In this document: piece after piece, positions 23,101 through 27,769 of the stretch
How the letters are laid out: each line of letters starts with the position of its first letter
How positions within the stretch are numbered: position 1 is the first letter of the stretch
Source: Pseudoips prasinana
Taxonomy: Eukaryota > Arthropoda > Insecta > Lepidoptera > Nolidae
Assembly (NCBI GenBank): GCA_951640165.1
Contig: OX621255.1
Location: 20,000,001-20,064,000 of the forward strand
Length of the DNA: 64,000 nucleotides
Reading direction: 5' to 3'
Position numbers and translations under genes: made by a program
The notes under the pieces: model-generated
What the model was told of the DNA's origin: nothing
Databases searched by the model: none
Seen by the model: the letters and a program-made list of their open reading frames with translations, nothing else

Positions 23101-26100
23101 GCGTCTGTTTGGAAGACCTGGGCGGGTAAAGACGAAAATGTAAATGCTGCGCAACTGGAATTGTTGAAGAGAACTAAGGTAAGAAGGATATCCATACACC
23201 CTTCAAACTGTTTGTTCATAATCGTTACTTAATCAAGAAATTCCCAGAAGAAAGAAATATCAAAGTTACGATCGCCATTTTTATTTGCATCAGCTAACAT
23301 TTTGTTTGGCGTTTGTTTGGTAATTTAGGTTTTATCTAAGTTTTTGGCTAATACATTTTTCATTATCATAAAATTGAAAAATCCATCGAGGAATAAGATT
23401 TCTTTGAAATGCACTGTTAAGATCATAGATTTATCCATCACTACAAGAGAGAAAATAACATTAAGTATTGACACATCATCCGATTTAGTCGATAAATTTT
23501 GGTCAGACTCTATATCAGTCCCAGAATTGTTGAAAGGGTAAATTAAAATGACGTTACTTAGCTGAGAAATCTTTAGGTAGGATTTTTAAATAATGAAATA
23601 GTTGAGCGTGGTTCAAGTGGTTAAGCGGGGTTTATCTAAGCCATGGTTAAGCGATGGATCACGGCATTATTTTAAATAAGAACATATATGAACCCTGAAA
23701 AATTGTTATTTGGCTCTTCATACAATTTTTACTATTTAATCGCGCGATACTCCTGTGGTCCACTTACTCTTATCGAGTGAGCAAGTCTCCAGCGTCCATC
23801 ACGATCAAGTGAACAACAACATTTATATAAATACACTGATCAATACAACACATCACATCGTCAGCCAGAAATCCTCCACATCTGGCCACATGCCTCCCTC
23901 AAAGATTTCAATAACGTTGCCATTTGGAGAGGTTAGTATTAGTCGTAGTAGTAGGTCGTAGTAGGTGGTGGCTAGTACACAGGTGGCGCTGCTGCCTGGT
24001 TGTTGTATCCCTTTGCCGCCTTTTACGACACCCACGGGATGCTATGGGATGACCCTGTTATTCTTTATGGGCCAAAAATCACACAGACACTTGCACAAAT
24101 GAGTGAGAATGTATATGAAACACGGTCAGCTCATGGGAGCCATGGGCGCCGCCATAATGAACATGCAATAGTATAATAGTAATAATGTTTGTATAAAAAT
24201 ACCCCAATAATATCCCAAGGTGGTGTCGGGTTCATAGTCCACAAGTCCCTCGTGAACAACCTAGTGAAAATCGAGAGTGTGTCGACGAGGGTTGCGTACC
24301 TTATACTCAGAATCACCAAGCGGTATTCGTTGAAGGTTCTACAGGTATACGCACCCACTTCGACACACTCCGACGATGAAGTCGAGGTTATGTATGAGGA
24401 CATATCCAGAGCCATACATACCTCTAACTCCTATTTCACTGTGGTCATGGGGGACTTTAACGCGAAGCTGGGCAAACGATTCGGTAATGAGCTGAGAGTG
24501 GGGCAATTTGGAACTGGTGACCGGAACCCCCGGGGCCAAATGTTGGACGACTTCATGGAGAAGGAGGGACTCTTTATGATGAATTCCTTCTTCAGGAAGC
24601 CGGATCACCGCAAATGGACCTGGGTGAGCCCCGATGGTAAAACTAAAAATGAGATAGACTTTATCTTGTCGACGAGACGACAGATGTTCAATGATGTCTC
24701 CGTGATCAATGCGGTTAAAACCGGGAGCGATCACAGACTGGTCAGAGGCTCATTGAACCTTAATGTCAAACTCCAAAGGTCCCGACTGATAAAGTCTACG
24801 CTCCGACCTTTACCTATCCACGTCCAAAACCCCGAACCATTTCAGCTCGAACTGCAAAACCGTTTCGAATGCCTAGCAGACTGCGAGGAAGTGGACTCAT
24901 ACTATGACAGGCTCGTAGAAGCTGTCCATACGGCTGGGTCTAAGGTCTTCAAGGCCCGCCGTACAAACAGAACTAAAAAGATCTCTGACTGTACCCTGCA
25001 ACTTATGGAAGATAGACGGAAAATGGTTCTGACATCCTCAGATGATGCTACCAGATATCGGCAGCTCAACAGACAGATCTCAAAGTCTTTGACTCGCGAC
25101 ACGCGGCAATTTAATACAATTAGTATTAAAGAGGCCATTGAGCGGAACAAAGGCTCCAAAGTGTTCGCAAGAGCTCTGTCTGTTGGACAGAGCCAACTGA
25201 CGATGCTGAAGACTGAGGATGGTAGAATCGTCACGTCTAAACCTGAGTTGCTGGGAGAGATCGAGAAGTTCTACGGACAGTTATATACGACAACACAGCC
25301 ACCTGTCAAAAGTCATGCCTCGGATCCCAGAGCACGACTAACCCGACATCACACCGAAGACATCCCGGACGTCAGCCTGTACGCGATTAGAATGGCTCTC
25401 AAACAACTCAAGAACAACAAGGCGCCTGGTGATGATGGAGTTACAGCAGAGCTTCTGAAGGTGGGTGGTACACCAATCCTACGGGCCCTTCAGAAGTTAT
25501 TTAACTCCGTCATACTAGGTGGTCAAACGCCACAAGCATGGCACAGAAGTGTGGTGGTGCTCTTCTTCAAAAAGGGCGACAAAACCCTATTGAAGAATTA
25601 TAGACCCATCACACTGCTGAGCCATGTTTACAAGTTGTTTTCGAGGGTCGTTACGAACCGTCTCGCGCGCAGGTTTGACGACTTCCAGCCTCCCGAACAA
25701 GCCGGTTTCCGAAAAGGCTTTAGCACCATAGACCACATACATACGCTGCGGCAAGTTATACAGAAGACCGAAGAGTATAACAAGCCACTGTACTTAGCGT
25801 TTGTGGACTATGAGAAAGCCTTTGATTCTATCGAAACATGGGCCGTGCTGAGGTCTCTCATAAGGTGCCAAATTGACTACCGGTATATCGAGGTAATAAA
25901 GTGTTTGTATGAAAACGCCACTATGTCAGTGCGACTCCAGGACCAGACCTCGAAACCTATCCACTTGCAACGAGGCGTGAGACAGGGAGATGTTATATCT
26001 CCGAAACTGTTCACCGCTGCATTGGAAGACGTCTTAAAGCTTCTGGACTGGAAAGGCTTTGGCATCAATGTCAATGGCGAGTACATCACTCACCTTCGAT

Positions 26101-27544
26101 TTGCCGATGATATCGTAGTCATGGCTGAGACCATGGAAGACCTCGGTACAATGCTCGATGACCTCAGGAGAATCTCTCAACAACTGGGTCTGAAAATGAA
26201 CATGGATAAGACGAAAATCATGTCAAACGTCCATGTTGCACGCACTCAATTGAAAGTTGGTGACTCTGCTCGCGAAGTTGTAGAGAACTATATTTACCTA
26301 GGACAGACCATCCAACTAGGTAGGTCCAACTTCGAGAAGGAGTTCAATCGTAGAATCCAACTCGGATGGGCAGCGTTCGGGAAGCTACGTAACATCTTCT
26401 CGTCCAAAATACCGCAGTGTCTCAAGTCGAAAGTCTTCGACCAGTGTGTGTTGCCAGTGATGACATACGGAACAGAGACGTGGTCGCTCACTATGGACCT
26501 TATTAGAAGGCTCAAGGTCACCCAAAGAGCAATGGAGAGGGCTATGCTCGGAGTTTCCCTGCGGGATCGCATCAGAAATGTCGAAATCCGCAGGCGAACC
26601 AAAGTCACCGACATAGCCCGAAGAATTGCCAAGCTGAAGTGGCAGTGGGCAGGGCACATAGCTCGTAGAGCCGACGGCCGTTGGGGCAGAAAGGTTCTCG
26701 AGTGGCGACCACGAACCGGAAGACGCAGCGTGGGCAGGCCCCCTACAAGATGGACCGATGATCTTGTGCGGGTCGCTGGAAACTGCTGGATGCGAATAGC
26801 ACAAGACCGGCAATTGTGGAGATCTTTGGGGGAGGCCTTTGTCCAGCAGTGGACGTCTTTCGGCTGATATGATGATGATGATGAAAAATATTTGTTAAGA
26901 ATAATTCTTTTTGTTTAGAAAGGTCATTATCATTTATTTAAAACCTAGTAAGCTTTATTTATTCGAAATACCTCGGATTTACGGCTTGTCAACACATTTT
27001 TAATCCATAGACATTGCGTCACTTATAAATTTTGTGCTAAAAGCTTTTCTAATTCCTTAAACGAAACATTACAACATTAAGTAACAAGCTAGCAATGAGT
27101 TAATGCAAATTAGACATAATCGCACTAGAGTTAAAGTTCATTTTGATAGGAAATAAATCAGTCGACTCTTACGGTGTCTGAAACTGGCATACTATTCCGT
27201 TACGCCTCGATATACGCCGGTTACATCAATAGTAATGACAGATGTCAAATGTGAAATACTGTATTTGACTCTTAACACGGCAATGTGTAGAGACGCGAAA
27301 CGGAACAAAATTATGGCGGTTTCAGAAGCCATTGGGCAGGATAAAATTTTGCGGTTTGTTGGTTCTTTTTGGATACTCTGACTGATTATCTAGGTATTAA
27401 TTAATCTATGAGACTTGCAATTTACCCACCATTGTTTACATTTTTCAGGCAAACGGCTTAGCTGCTGAAGGAAAATACCAAACTGGCGCCGTAACCTCAT
27501 CAGCTAGTCAAAAGTCAAACTTTTCTGCGAACCATAAATATTAA
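2048..27544 (+). CDS. Fructose-bisphosphate aldolase, class I, diverged tandem copy (gene 1)
   Basis: Cleaves fructose 1,6-bisphosphate to DHAP and glyceraldehyde 3-phosphate in cytosolic glycolysis and gluconeogenesis. Joining 2048-2159, 6276-6364, 10283-10457, 12269-12472, 15121-15236, 21911-22010, 22979-23178 and 27449-27544 gives 363 codons and a TAA stop, against 363-364 normally; all junctions keep frame. Visible (rabbit muscle numbering): Asp33, Lys107, Lys146, Arg148, Glu187, Schiff-base Lys229 (LLKPNM), Ser271, Arg303 and the C-terminal Tyr. Changed: Ser35 to Thr, Gly37 to Glu, Ser38 to Gly, Arg42 to Leu, Glu189 to Asp. These include the 6-phosphate pocket, so kinetics or substrate may differ. 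Codons are AT-rich, unlike gene 2, suggesting lower or tissue-restricted expression (inference). An acceptor AG lies directly before AATG, so an untranslated 5' exon must lie upstream. ATTAAA at 27573 may be the poly(A) signal. Confidence 0.93.
2418..2456 (+). repeat. SINE head remnant
   Basis: CGTCTTGTTGGTCCAGTAGT and the following AGCGTGCTCAA match the A-box half of the tRNA-derived SINE at 1316. No body follows. Confidence 0.4.
2600..3383 (-). mobile_element. Non-LTR retrotransposon RT fragment, frameshifted
   Basis: On the minus strand the frame enters at [15 protein letters not shown] (RT motif in which the usual form is R-Q-G-x-L-S-P) near 3383. It continues to [13 protein letters not shown], the catalytic YADD box with one Asp changed to Glu. 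After a frameshift near 3130 it continues through [20 protein letters not shown] (thumb) to [11 protein letters not shown], then changes frame again near 2790 for a C-terminal basic region. The 5' truncation, two frameshifts and altered YADD mark it as dead. It lies in intron 1 of gene 1. Confidence 0.75.
3685..3950 (-). repeat. MITE-like repeat with GAAGTTATACTTCTT ends, copy 1
   Basis: GAAGTTATACTTCTT at 3718 and AGTATAACTTC ending at 3950 are inverted relative to each other. Inside are TACCACCTAGAACTAACGTC and TAAAAATTCACTCTCA, which recur in reverse complement at 31454-31680. The repeat extends about 35 bp beyond the inverted terminus (ACGCGTGTACATAAGTACAC on the minus strand), also shared with the second copy. 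Confidence 0.65.
4095..5350 (+). repeat. Old direct duplication block in gene 1 intron 1
   Basis: The stretch around GAAATTCCCATCAGGTTTC and ACGCTGGCTTTTTC occurs at 4118-4160 and again at 5190-5225. Each is followed by a similar AATTGAA...TAAAATT tract and a GCACGTG-AGCG SINE-like head (4271 and 5338). Shorter internal repeats (CTGAAAGAATTTATATATGA versus a diverged form at 4640) suggest more than one round of duplication. No coding content was seen. Confidence 0.45.
4268..4360 (+). repeat. tRNA-like SINE head, degraded
   Basis: GGCACGTGTAGCGCAGTGGT with TCCGGGTTCGTCCCC behind it gives an A-box-like and a B-box-like element about 45 bp apart. It is related to the 'GCACGTGT.GCGCAGCGGCTAA' family seen in minus orientation at 7870, 17810 and 49010. 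Confidence 0.45.
5572..5650 (+). repeat. SINE head remnant
   Basis: TTGCCTAGTTGGACTAGCAG followed by GCGTATTCAACAGCAGATAA is a diverged copy of the head of the SINE at 1316 and 56804. The B box is not recognisable. Confidence 0.4.
5774..5908 (+). repeat. CAGACGCCAGC MITE, copy 1 (diverged)
   Basis: It starts CAGACACCAGC after TA, carries CTACCCCAATCTG and CCCCAATTGAAAGTGAACC, and ends with a decayed inverted terminus. It is the most diverged of five copies (others at 14915, 39175, 41389 and 52392). Confidence 0.7.
6276..6364 (+). CDS. Aldolase gene 1, coding exon 2
   Basis: Residues 38-67. The split first codon reads GAG, giving E-GIGKLL where gene 2 has G-TMGKRL, so the 6-phosphate loop is altered. 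The acceptor is ATATTGCAG and the donor GTAAGT (phase 0). It is one codon shorter than gene 2 at its 3' end (FTTE against FTSDT). Confidence 0.9.
6440..7265 (-). mobile_element. LINE C-terminal fragment, interrupted
   Basis: On the minus strand, the 7260-6950 part reads as a decayed C-terminal LINE region (TTVKLGQ, then [11 protein letters not shown]). The 6708-6440 part continues with [21 protein letters not shown] and [13 protein letters not shown]. The same motif order ends the RTE-like element at 24205-26885 ([21 protein letters not shown]). Several stops make it non-functional. It is split by the insertion at about 6709-6945. Confidence 0.65.
6709..6945 (+). repeat. Repeat inserted into a LINE; inverted partner at 16068-16325
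   Basis: The stretch from TTGACAATATGTAGTAAAAG to TAAAGTCTACGTGAATAAAA is nearly identical to the reverse complement of 16068-16325. It ends in an A/T-rich tail (TTTTTTATTTTATTTTTT). The LINE reading is continuous on its two sides, so it inserted after the LINE. Class is unknown; a LINE 3' end or SINE tail is possible. Confidence 0.65.
7420..7860. repeat. Lepidopteran interspersed repeat
   Basis: CACCTGATGGTAAGTGATCA then CCGCCGCCCATGGACACTCG and GGTGCGTTGCCGGCC is a signature I recognise from many moth and butterfly sequences. The following GC-rich part to about 7860 appears to belong to the same or an adjacent repeat. Open frames on it are not genes. Confidence 0.5.
7870..8095 (-). repeat. 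tRNA-derived SINE, minus orientation
   Basis: Reverse complement begins GCACGCGTGGCGCAGCGGCT with an A-box-like TGGCGCAGCGG. It runs to AATTTGTGTCCGTC and ends near GGGATTAGATTCCC. Same family as 17148-17240, 17810-17925, 18845-18970 and 49010-49205. A short internal insertion repeats GTGTATCTATGTTACTAG, also present at 6839. Confidence 0.6.
8096..9555. other. Intron 2 of gene 1: nothing recognised
   Basis: No gene, RNA gene or clear repeat structure was seen. The open frames at 8823-9285 have no recognisable protein features and no splice context. Confidence 0.5.
9560..9980 (+). repeat. 'GGGTTCCGTA ... TTGGCCGGTTTTT' repeat, 5'-truncated copy
   Basis: Shares CCATACATAGAACTGAAACTC, the CTTCAAAAATGATATTGA region, TTTCTAAACTGAATAGTTT and the end GACTCGCATTTGGCCGG with full-length copies at 28322-28920 and 61866-62440. 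A run of about 17 C residues lies at 9757-9773, at the same place as the C-run in the 61866 copy. Confidence 0.75.
9985..10275. repeat. GC-rich block directly upstream of gene 1 exon 3
   Basis: About 270 bp of clearly higher GC content than its surroundings lie between the repeat at 9560 and exon 3. Open frames occur on both strands (up to 145 codons), but none has a recognisable motif. It is probably a fragment of a coding transposon. Confidence 0.3.
10283..10457 (+). CDS. Aldolase gene 1, coding exon 3
   Basis: Residues 68-125, [18 protein letters not shown] through [15 protein letters not shown] to DEVTTQ, ending in phase 1. It carries the Lys107 equivalent in GIKLD. The acceptor is TATGTTTTCAG. 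The donor is GTTTGA, weak against the GTAAGT of gene 2 at the same junction. Confidence 0.9.
10850..11320. repeat. Degraded interspersed repeat
   Basis: CATACAAACTTTCATCGCCTAT, a 'TTACCCGCAAGG' stretch and a 'CCAAATTTCATAGACATTGG' stretch resemble the family at 13640-13935 (ATACAAACTTACATCCCC, GGGATGAAATTTCC). It contains the perfect inverted repeat at 11042-11085. Confidence 0.4.
11042..11085. repeat. Perfect 21-bp inverted repeat, 2-nt loop
   Basis: The arm TGTATAAATACAAACGACAT plus one more T is followed by TT and its exact reverse complement, ending at 11085. Confidence 0.9.
11340..11465 (+). repeat. Repeat with inverted partner at 14745-14876
   Basis: TAGCTGAGATAGGGCC, then TTTTCCGTATGTTATG recurs in reverse complement at 14745-14876. 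It is probably the 3' end of a retroelement, judging by the A-rich run at the end (11465-11476). Confidence 0.5.
11640..11870 (+). repeat. Repeat with inverted partner near 58650-58870
   Basis: CTTTATAGAATCTTCAGC and AGATGGCGCCACTATCATTA occur here and, in reverse complement, at 58730-58830. Family unknown. The 66-codon open frame across it is not considered a gene. Confidence 0.5.
11950..12200 (+). repeat. tRNA-like SINE, degraded
   Basis: CATGTCCCGGGTTCGACTCC (B-box-like) at 12127 is followed by CATAAATAGTTGTTCTGAGT, the same junction seen in the SINE family at 49010 (minus). The head is decayed. Confidence 0.45.
12269..12472 (+). CDS. Aldolase gene 1, coding exon 4
   Basis: Residues 126-193, [14 protein letters not shown] through [14 protein letters not shown] and [12 protein letters not shown] to [11 protein letters not shown]. 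It carries the Lys146, Arg148 and Glu187 equivalents, and Glu189 to Asp. The acceptor is CTGTTCACAG and the donor GTGAGA. Three decayed copies of its second half follow in the intron. Confidence 0.93.
12490..12752 (+). mobile_element. RTE-like LINE, 3'-end fragment
   Basis: GGCACATAGCTCGTAGAAAC, then GAAAGGTTCTCGAGTTG and CGCTGGAACCTGCTGGATGC match the 3' coding end of the intact copy at 26650-26800. It ends at a (GATGAT)-like tail. It lies between exon 4 and the first exon-4 relic. Confidence 0.75.
12768..12866 (+). pseudogene. Exon 4 relic A
   Basis: AGCTAT.A.GA.A.AGC, then CGCGAGATACACTTAGATATGCCA, AGGGGTTG and GGAACC...TAAGATG follow the order of exon 4 (AGCTATAGATGACACAGC, CGCGAGGTACGCCTCGATATGCCA, GAGGGTTTGG, GGAACCCGATG, TTAGATGG). 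It carries indels and has lost frame. Only the second half of the exon is seen; the RTE-like fragment lies where the first half would be. Confidence 0.5.
12876..12960 (+). pseudogene. Exon 4 relic B
   Basis: CCGTTGAAAATT, GTCAGTGCAAGCCT, GATATAGC-TCGAGA, GCCTTGATATG and AGTGGTGAG parallel exon 4 (CCTTTGAAGATT, TTCAGTCCTAGCT, GACACAGC, GCGAGG, GCCTCGATATG), with deletions and an end that resembles the exon 4 donor GGTGAG. It is the most decayed of the three relics. Confidence 0.4.
13003..13152 (+). pseudogene. Exon 4 relic C
   Basis: CCTTAGAAGATTGGGGATAA, CCTGCC, CAATGACTGTGTCCTG, AAATACGCCTCAATATGTTC, GGGTTAGTGTCAATAGTGGG and GGTGGGTGAT match exon 4 codon by codon over long stretches. TTG in the LKIG motif has become TAG, and indels break the frame. 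It is the clearest of the three decayed copies. Confidence 0.65.
13222..13259. repeat. Perfect 17-bp inverted repeat, 4-nt loop
   Basis: AAAAATTCTAGAGGTAT at 13222-13238 and its exact reverse complement at 13243-13259 are separated by TAGT. Confidence 0.9.
13352..13610 (+). repeat. tRNA-derived SINE (second family), copy 1
   Basis: The head TAGCCTAGTTGGTAGTGCTC (A box) and GGTTCGAATCCCGGTAAGTG (B box) is followed by AATATTTGTGTGATGAGCAC, a shared TATCTATCTATATAAGTATG tract and a (TTA)n tail. An almost identical copy is at 40600-40860. Diverged relatives without this head are at 40255, 44580, 50085, 57525 and 61555. Confidence 0.85.
13640..13935. repeat. Degraded repeat containing two similar units
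   Basis: CATACAAACTTACATCCCCT with TTAGGGGATGAATTTCC occurs twice (about 13650 and 13785), so this is an internal duplication in a repeat related to 10850-11320. Confidence 0.45.
14040..14075. repeat. Perfect 36-bp palindrome
   Basis: GACATTGTCCAATTAATT is followed directly by its reverse complement, with no loop. Flanking CTCAA...AAGGTCTTGGG suggests imperfect extension. Confidence 0.9.
14745..14876 (-). repeat. Repeat, inverted partner of 11340-11465
   Basis: GGCCCTATCTCAGCTAATAC and ATGACATACGGAAAATGTAC are the reverse complement of the 11340 repeat. The T-rich end near 14745 would be the 3' tail. Confidence 0.5.
14915..15050 (+). repeat. CAGACGCCAGC MITE, copy 2
   Basis: CAGACGCCAGCACATC at the left and GATGTGCTGGCGTCTG at the right are exact inverted repeats, flanked by TA on both sides, as in Tc1/mariner-type insertion. 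The right end is only 70 bp before gene 1 exon 5. Confidence 0.85.
15121..15236 (+). CDS. Aldolase gene 1, coding exon 5
   Basis: Residues 194-232, [20 protein letters not shown] to [11 protein letters not shown]. Contains the Schiff-base lysine in LLKPNM. The acceptor is TTTCTTTCCAG and the donor GTAAAT, phase 0. Confidence 0.93.
15375..15560 (+). repeat. SINE, inverted partner of 17250-17400
   Basis: TTAGTCGCTTTGCTGC, CCCAAAGACAACTGTCTGTG, ACCATAAATAGTGATT and GTAGTATCCGTGAATTGCAT reappear in reverse complement at 17275-17395. A B-box-like GTTTCGATACCCCC is visible. Confidence 0.6.
15561..15660. repeat. AT-rich simple repeat
   Basis: Irregular iterations of TATACTATACATAATA. Confidence 0.6.
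15690..15870 (-). repeat. 5S rRNA-derived SINE, best copy
   Basis: The reverse complement reads GAGGTTAAGCAACTAGGCTC then GCGGTCAGTCTATAGATGGG and TGACCTC. Order and spacing match the A box (GTTAAGC) and C box (GATGGGTGACC) of 5S rRNA, which are internal RNA polymerase III signals. It continues with GGGCACGTTAAGCTGTCGG and GAGGCC. Confidence 0.55.
16060..16325 (-). repeat. Repeat, inverted partner of 6709-6945
   Basis: Nearly identical, in reverse complement, to the insertion in the LINE at 6709. It is preceded by an (AAATA)n run at 16037-16070, the likely tail of the minus-oriented element. Confidence 0.65.
16370..16600. repeat. Repeat fragment ending in 'CCCAGCTGTGGACGT'
   Basis: GAACGGGCAGCAGCG, then GGGAGGCTTTTGCCCAGCTGTGGACGT and CAGCTGACAT. 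A similar order occurs at 50435-50570 (GGGCAGCAGCG, GGCTCTTGTCCAGCTGTGGA). It is related to the 3' end of RTE-like LINEs (compare GTCCAGCAGTGGACGTC at 26841). Confidence 0.5.
17148..17400 (-). repeat. Two SINE fragments, minus orientation
   Basis: 17148-17240 is a tail piece of the family at 49010 (TCCCTGTGTCGCGGGGTACT). 17250-17400 is the reverse complement of the SINE at 15375. Confidence 0.55.
17441..17808 (+). mobile_element. LINE 3'-end fragment
   Basis: One frame reads [46 protein letters not shown] and [17 protein letters not shown], then a stop at about 17694. It is followed by an AT-rich 3' region and an (AAATAAAT)n tail at 17785-17808. The LTRALRTLN and LFxCSLSEF motifs are typical of a C-terminal tail I have seen in lepidopteran LINEs; the clade is uncertain. 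Confidence 0.6.
17810..17925 (-). repeat. tRNA-derived SINE, minus orientation
   Basis: The reverse complement has GCACGTGTGGCGCAGCGGCA and the GGATTCGAACAAGG-type B-box region, then the AACTATTTTTGTGACCC stem region of this family. Confidence 0.6.
17935..18110 (+). repeat. Interspersed repeat fragment
   Basis: CTACTGGACAAAGGCCTCCC and GGAATTGTGTCCATAAATTGG. Same family as 1730-1880. Confidence 0.5.
18290..18480 (+). repeat. Repeat family with 'CTCCTGTAAGCCAGGAT'
   Basis: CAACTCCTGTAAGCCAGGAT, TGGCACACTGAGCGGTGAGG and ATCTCGCAACAA recur at 53630-53835 (plus) and 22085-22200 (plus), with a reverse complement at 27770-27885. Confidence 0.55.
18651..18738 (+). repeat. 44-bp tandem repeat, two copies
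   Basis: The unit CGCCAATTGGCTTTCATTTA..AGAGAGCGGTAT occurs at 18651-18694 and 18695-18738, with a single G/A difference. Confidence 0.9.
18845..18970 (-). repeat. SINE tail fragment, minus orientation
   Basis: CACTAGGTTAATTAATCCC and GGTGTCGCCGGGTACTTTAC match the tail of the family at 49010. Confidence 0.5.
19246..20260 (+). repeat. Possible long relative of the GAAGTTATACTTCTT repeat
   Basis: The left part (TGAAGTTATACTTTTTTTGG, GGCGCG, ATGAGAGTGAA) and the right part (CTTCTCACGCGCG, ATAAGTACACGCATAAC) match the two ends of the 31454-31705 repeat, but about 960 bp lies between them instead of about 220. The middle has no recognisable open frame. The two ends may instead be separate fragments. 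Confidence 0.35.
20387..21750 (+). mobile_element. mariner element
   Basis: TA dinucleotides flank the element. The left end (CATTCAGTCAAAAAAGTATC, then GGGAA) and the reverse complement of the right end (CTCTGTCAAGAAAGTACCGG, then GAA) form imperfect terminal inverted repeats of about 25 bp. Length 1.36 kb, usual for mariner. It sits in intron 5 of gene 1 in the same orientation as the gene. Confidence 0.85.
20591..21701 (+). pseudogene. mariner transposase, DD34D type, broken
   Basis: Two overlapping frames encode a mariner transposase. The N-terminal helix-turn-helix region ([19 protein letters not shown], then WFKAFKSGR and RSGRPST) is in the first frame. The catalytic part is in the second, with [17 protein letters not shown] and [13 protein letters not shown]; 34 residues separate the last two Asp. 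A run of TAAA/GATT tetranucleotides at 20848-20873 introduces a TAA and shifts frame. The expected start appears as ACG at 20591-20593. It therefore cannot make an active transposase as it stands. Confidence 0.85.
21780..21890 (+). repeat. Relic of the 60760-61002 MITE
   Basis: TTTAGTCATTTTTGACCTTA, TTTGAATGCCAATCACGA and CAGCGACTTAGGCGGTAGG match the right half of the MITE at 60930-61000. It ends about 20 bp before the acceptor of exon 6. Confidence 0.6.
21911..22010 (+). CDS. Aldolase gene 1, coding exon 6
   Basis: Residues 233-265, [18 protein letters not shown] to [10 protein letters not shown], phase 1 at its end. The acceptor is TATTTTTCTCAG and the donor GTAAAG. The SKKSNPKEI stretch is more vertebrate-like in spacing than gene 2's [10 protein letters not shown]. 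Confidence 0.9.
22085..22200 (+). repeat. Repeat of the 18290 family
   Basis: CAGTAAGCCAGGATCGACAG and the following CAGTGAGG and CTGTCTTGC stretch match 18290-18480. Confidence 0.45.
22410..22625 (-). mobile_element. LINE 3'-end fragment (GRGRPRRTF family)
   Basis: On the minus strand it reads [20 protein letters not shown], then a decayed [14 protein letters not shown] region, ending near CTGGGAAACAGGCTTGAGTC. Other copies are at 45447-45600 plus 46583-46690 (minus) and 62500-62830 (plus). Confidence 0.65.
22979..23178 (+). CDS. Aldolase gene 1, coding exon 7
   Basis: Residues 266-332, [20 protein letters not shown], then [14 protein letters not shown] and [20 protein letters not shown]. 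Carries the Ser271 and Arg303 equivalents that bind the 1-phosphate. The acceptor is TTTTTTTTCAG and the donor GTAAGA. Confidence 0.93.
23850..24060. repeat. Interspersed repeat fragments
   Basis: ATTTGGAGAGG, GGTGGCGCTGCTGCC and TTTTACGACACCCACGGGAT are recurrent lepidopteran repeat signatures; related pieces occur at 63400-63480. They directly precede the RTE-like LINE. Confidence 0.4.
24189..26867 (+). CDS. RTE-like endonuclease/reverse transcriptase polyprotein (N-terminally truncated)
   Basis: The 892-codon open frame has no internal stop. The first few codons are probably flanking DNA; element sequence starts near [11 protein letters not shown]. Domains: part of an apurinic-type endonuclease ([33 protein letters not shown]) in residues 1-185, with the family's first catalytic motifs missing. 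Reverse transcriptase lies at about residues 400-690 ([78 protein letters not shown]). A basic C-terminal tail carries [27 protein letters not shown] and [11 protein letters not shown]. Truncation makes it unlikely to move by itself. The RTE clade call is from domain order and tail type. Confidence 0.85.
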   Translation: MYKNTPIISQGGVGFIVHKSLVNNLVKIESVSTRVAYLILRITKRYSLKVLQVYAPTSTHSDDEVEVMYEDISRAIHTSNSYFTVVMGDFNAKLGKRFGNELRVGQFGTGDRNPRGQMLDDFMEKEGLFMMNSFFRKPDHRKWTWVSPDGKTKNEIDFILSTRRQMFNDVSVINAVKTGSDHRLVRGSLNLNVKLQRSRLIKSTLRPLPIHVQNPEPFQLELQNRFECLADCEEVDSYYDRLVEAVHTAGSKVFKARRTNRTKKISDCTLQLMEDRRKMVLTSSDDATRYRQLNRQISKSLTRDTRQFNTISIKEAIERNKGSKVFARALSVGQSQLTMLKTEDGRIVTSKPELLGEIEKFYGQLYTTTQPPVKSHASDPRARLTRHHTEDIPDVSLYAIRMALKQLKNNKAPGDDGVTAELLKVGGTPILRALQKLFNSVILGGQTPQAWHRSVVVLFFKKGDKTLLKNYRPITLLSHVYKLFSRVVTNRLARRFDDFQPPEQAGFRKGFSTIDHIHTLRQVIQKTEEYNKPLYLAFVDYEKAFDSIETWAVLRSLIRCQIDYRYIEVIKCLYENATMSVRLQDQTSKPIHLQRGVRQGDVISPKLFTAALEDVLKLLDWKGFGINVNGEYITHLRFADDIVVMAETMEDLGTMLDDLRRISQQLGLKMNMDKTKIMSNVHVARTQLKVGDSAREVVENYIYLGQTIQLGRSNFEKEFNRRIQLGWAAFGKLRNIFSSKIPQCLKSKVFDQCVLPVMTYGTETWSLTMDLIRRLKVTQRAMERAMLGVSLRDRIRNVEIRRRTKVTDIARRIAKLKWQWAGHIARRADGRWGRKVLEWRPRTGRRSVGRPPTRWTDDLVRVAGNCWMRIAQDRQLWRSLGEAFVQQWTSFG
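24205..26885 (+). mobile_element. RTE-like LINE, 5'-truncated, otherwise intact
   Basis: The coding region is followed directly by a (TGATGA)n-type tail at 26866-26882. AAAAATA occurs at the 5' junction (about 24197) and just after the tail (about 26884), a possible 7-bp target duplication. It is inserted in intron 7 of gene 1, same strand. Three or more 3' fragments of related elements (12490, 29157 and possibly 16370) show the family was active here before. Confidence 0.8.
27449..27544 (+). CDS. Aldolase gene 1, coding exon 8 and stop
   Basis: Residues 333-363, [20 protein letters not shown] to NFSANHKY, then TAA. The C-terminal Tyr needed for full activity on fructose 1,6-bisphosphate is kept, but the usual His-Ala-Tyr end is His-Lys-Tyr. 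The acceptor is TACATTTTTCAG. Confidence 0.93.
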   Translation, partial: ANGLAAEGKYQTGAVTSSASQKSNFSANHKY

Positions 27545-27572
27545 CAATATACTTGTTATGAATTCTGATTTG

Positions 27573-27578
27573 ATTAAA
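27573..27578 (+). terminator. Possible poly(A) signal of gene 1
   Basis: ATTAAA lies 29 bp after the stop codon, followed by an A-run at 27583. It would make a very short 3' UTR. Confidence 0.4.
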
Positions 27579-27769
27579 TCATTAAAAAAAATGAATTTGA
27601 ATTATAGCTAGCCATACCCAGCATATGCGCATCTGTGTTTTTTGGACCAGGAACCTTCGCGGGCATACCTACTCTTAGATAATCACATCAATGGTACTGA
27701 ATAGAAGACAAAATGGTTGCCCATTTTATGTTATACTTAACATGTGAAGGGAGTAGAACTACTTTTTCC

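Noticed and set aside
23344..23541. 65-residue open frame in gene 1 intron 7
   Set aside because: No motif, no splice context and no second copy; kept as chance.
24339..24734. Minus-strand open frames across the RTE-like element (also 24902, 26294, 26385)
   Set aside because: Shadows of the 892-codon frame on the plus strand.
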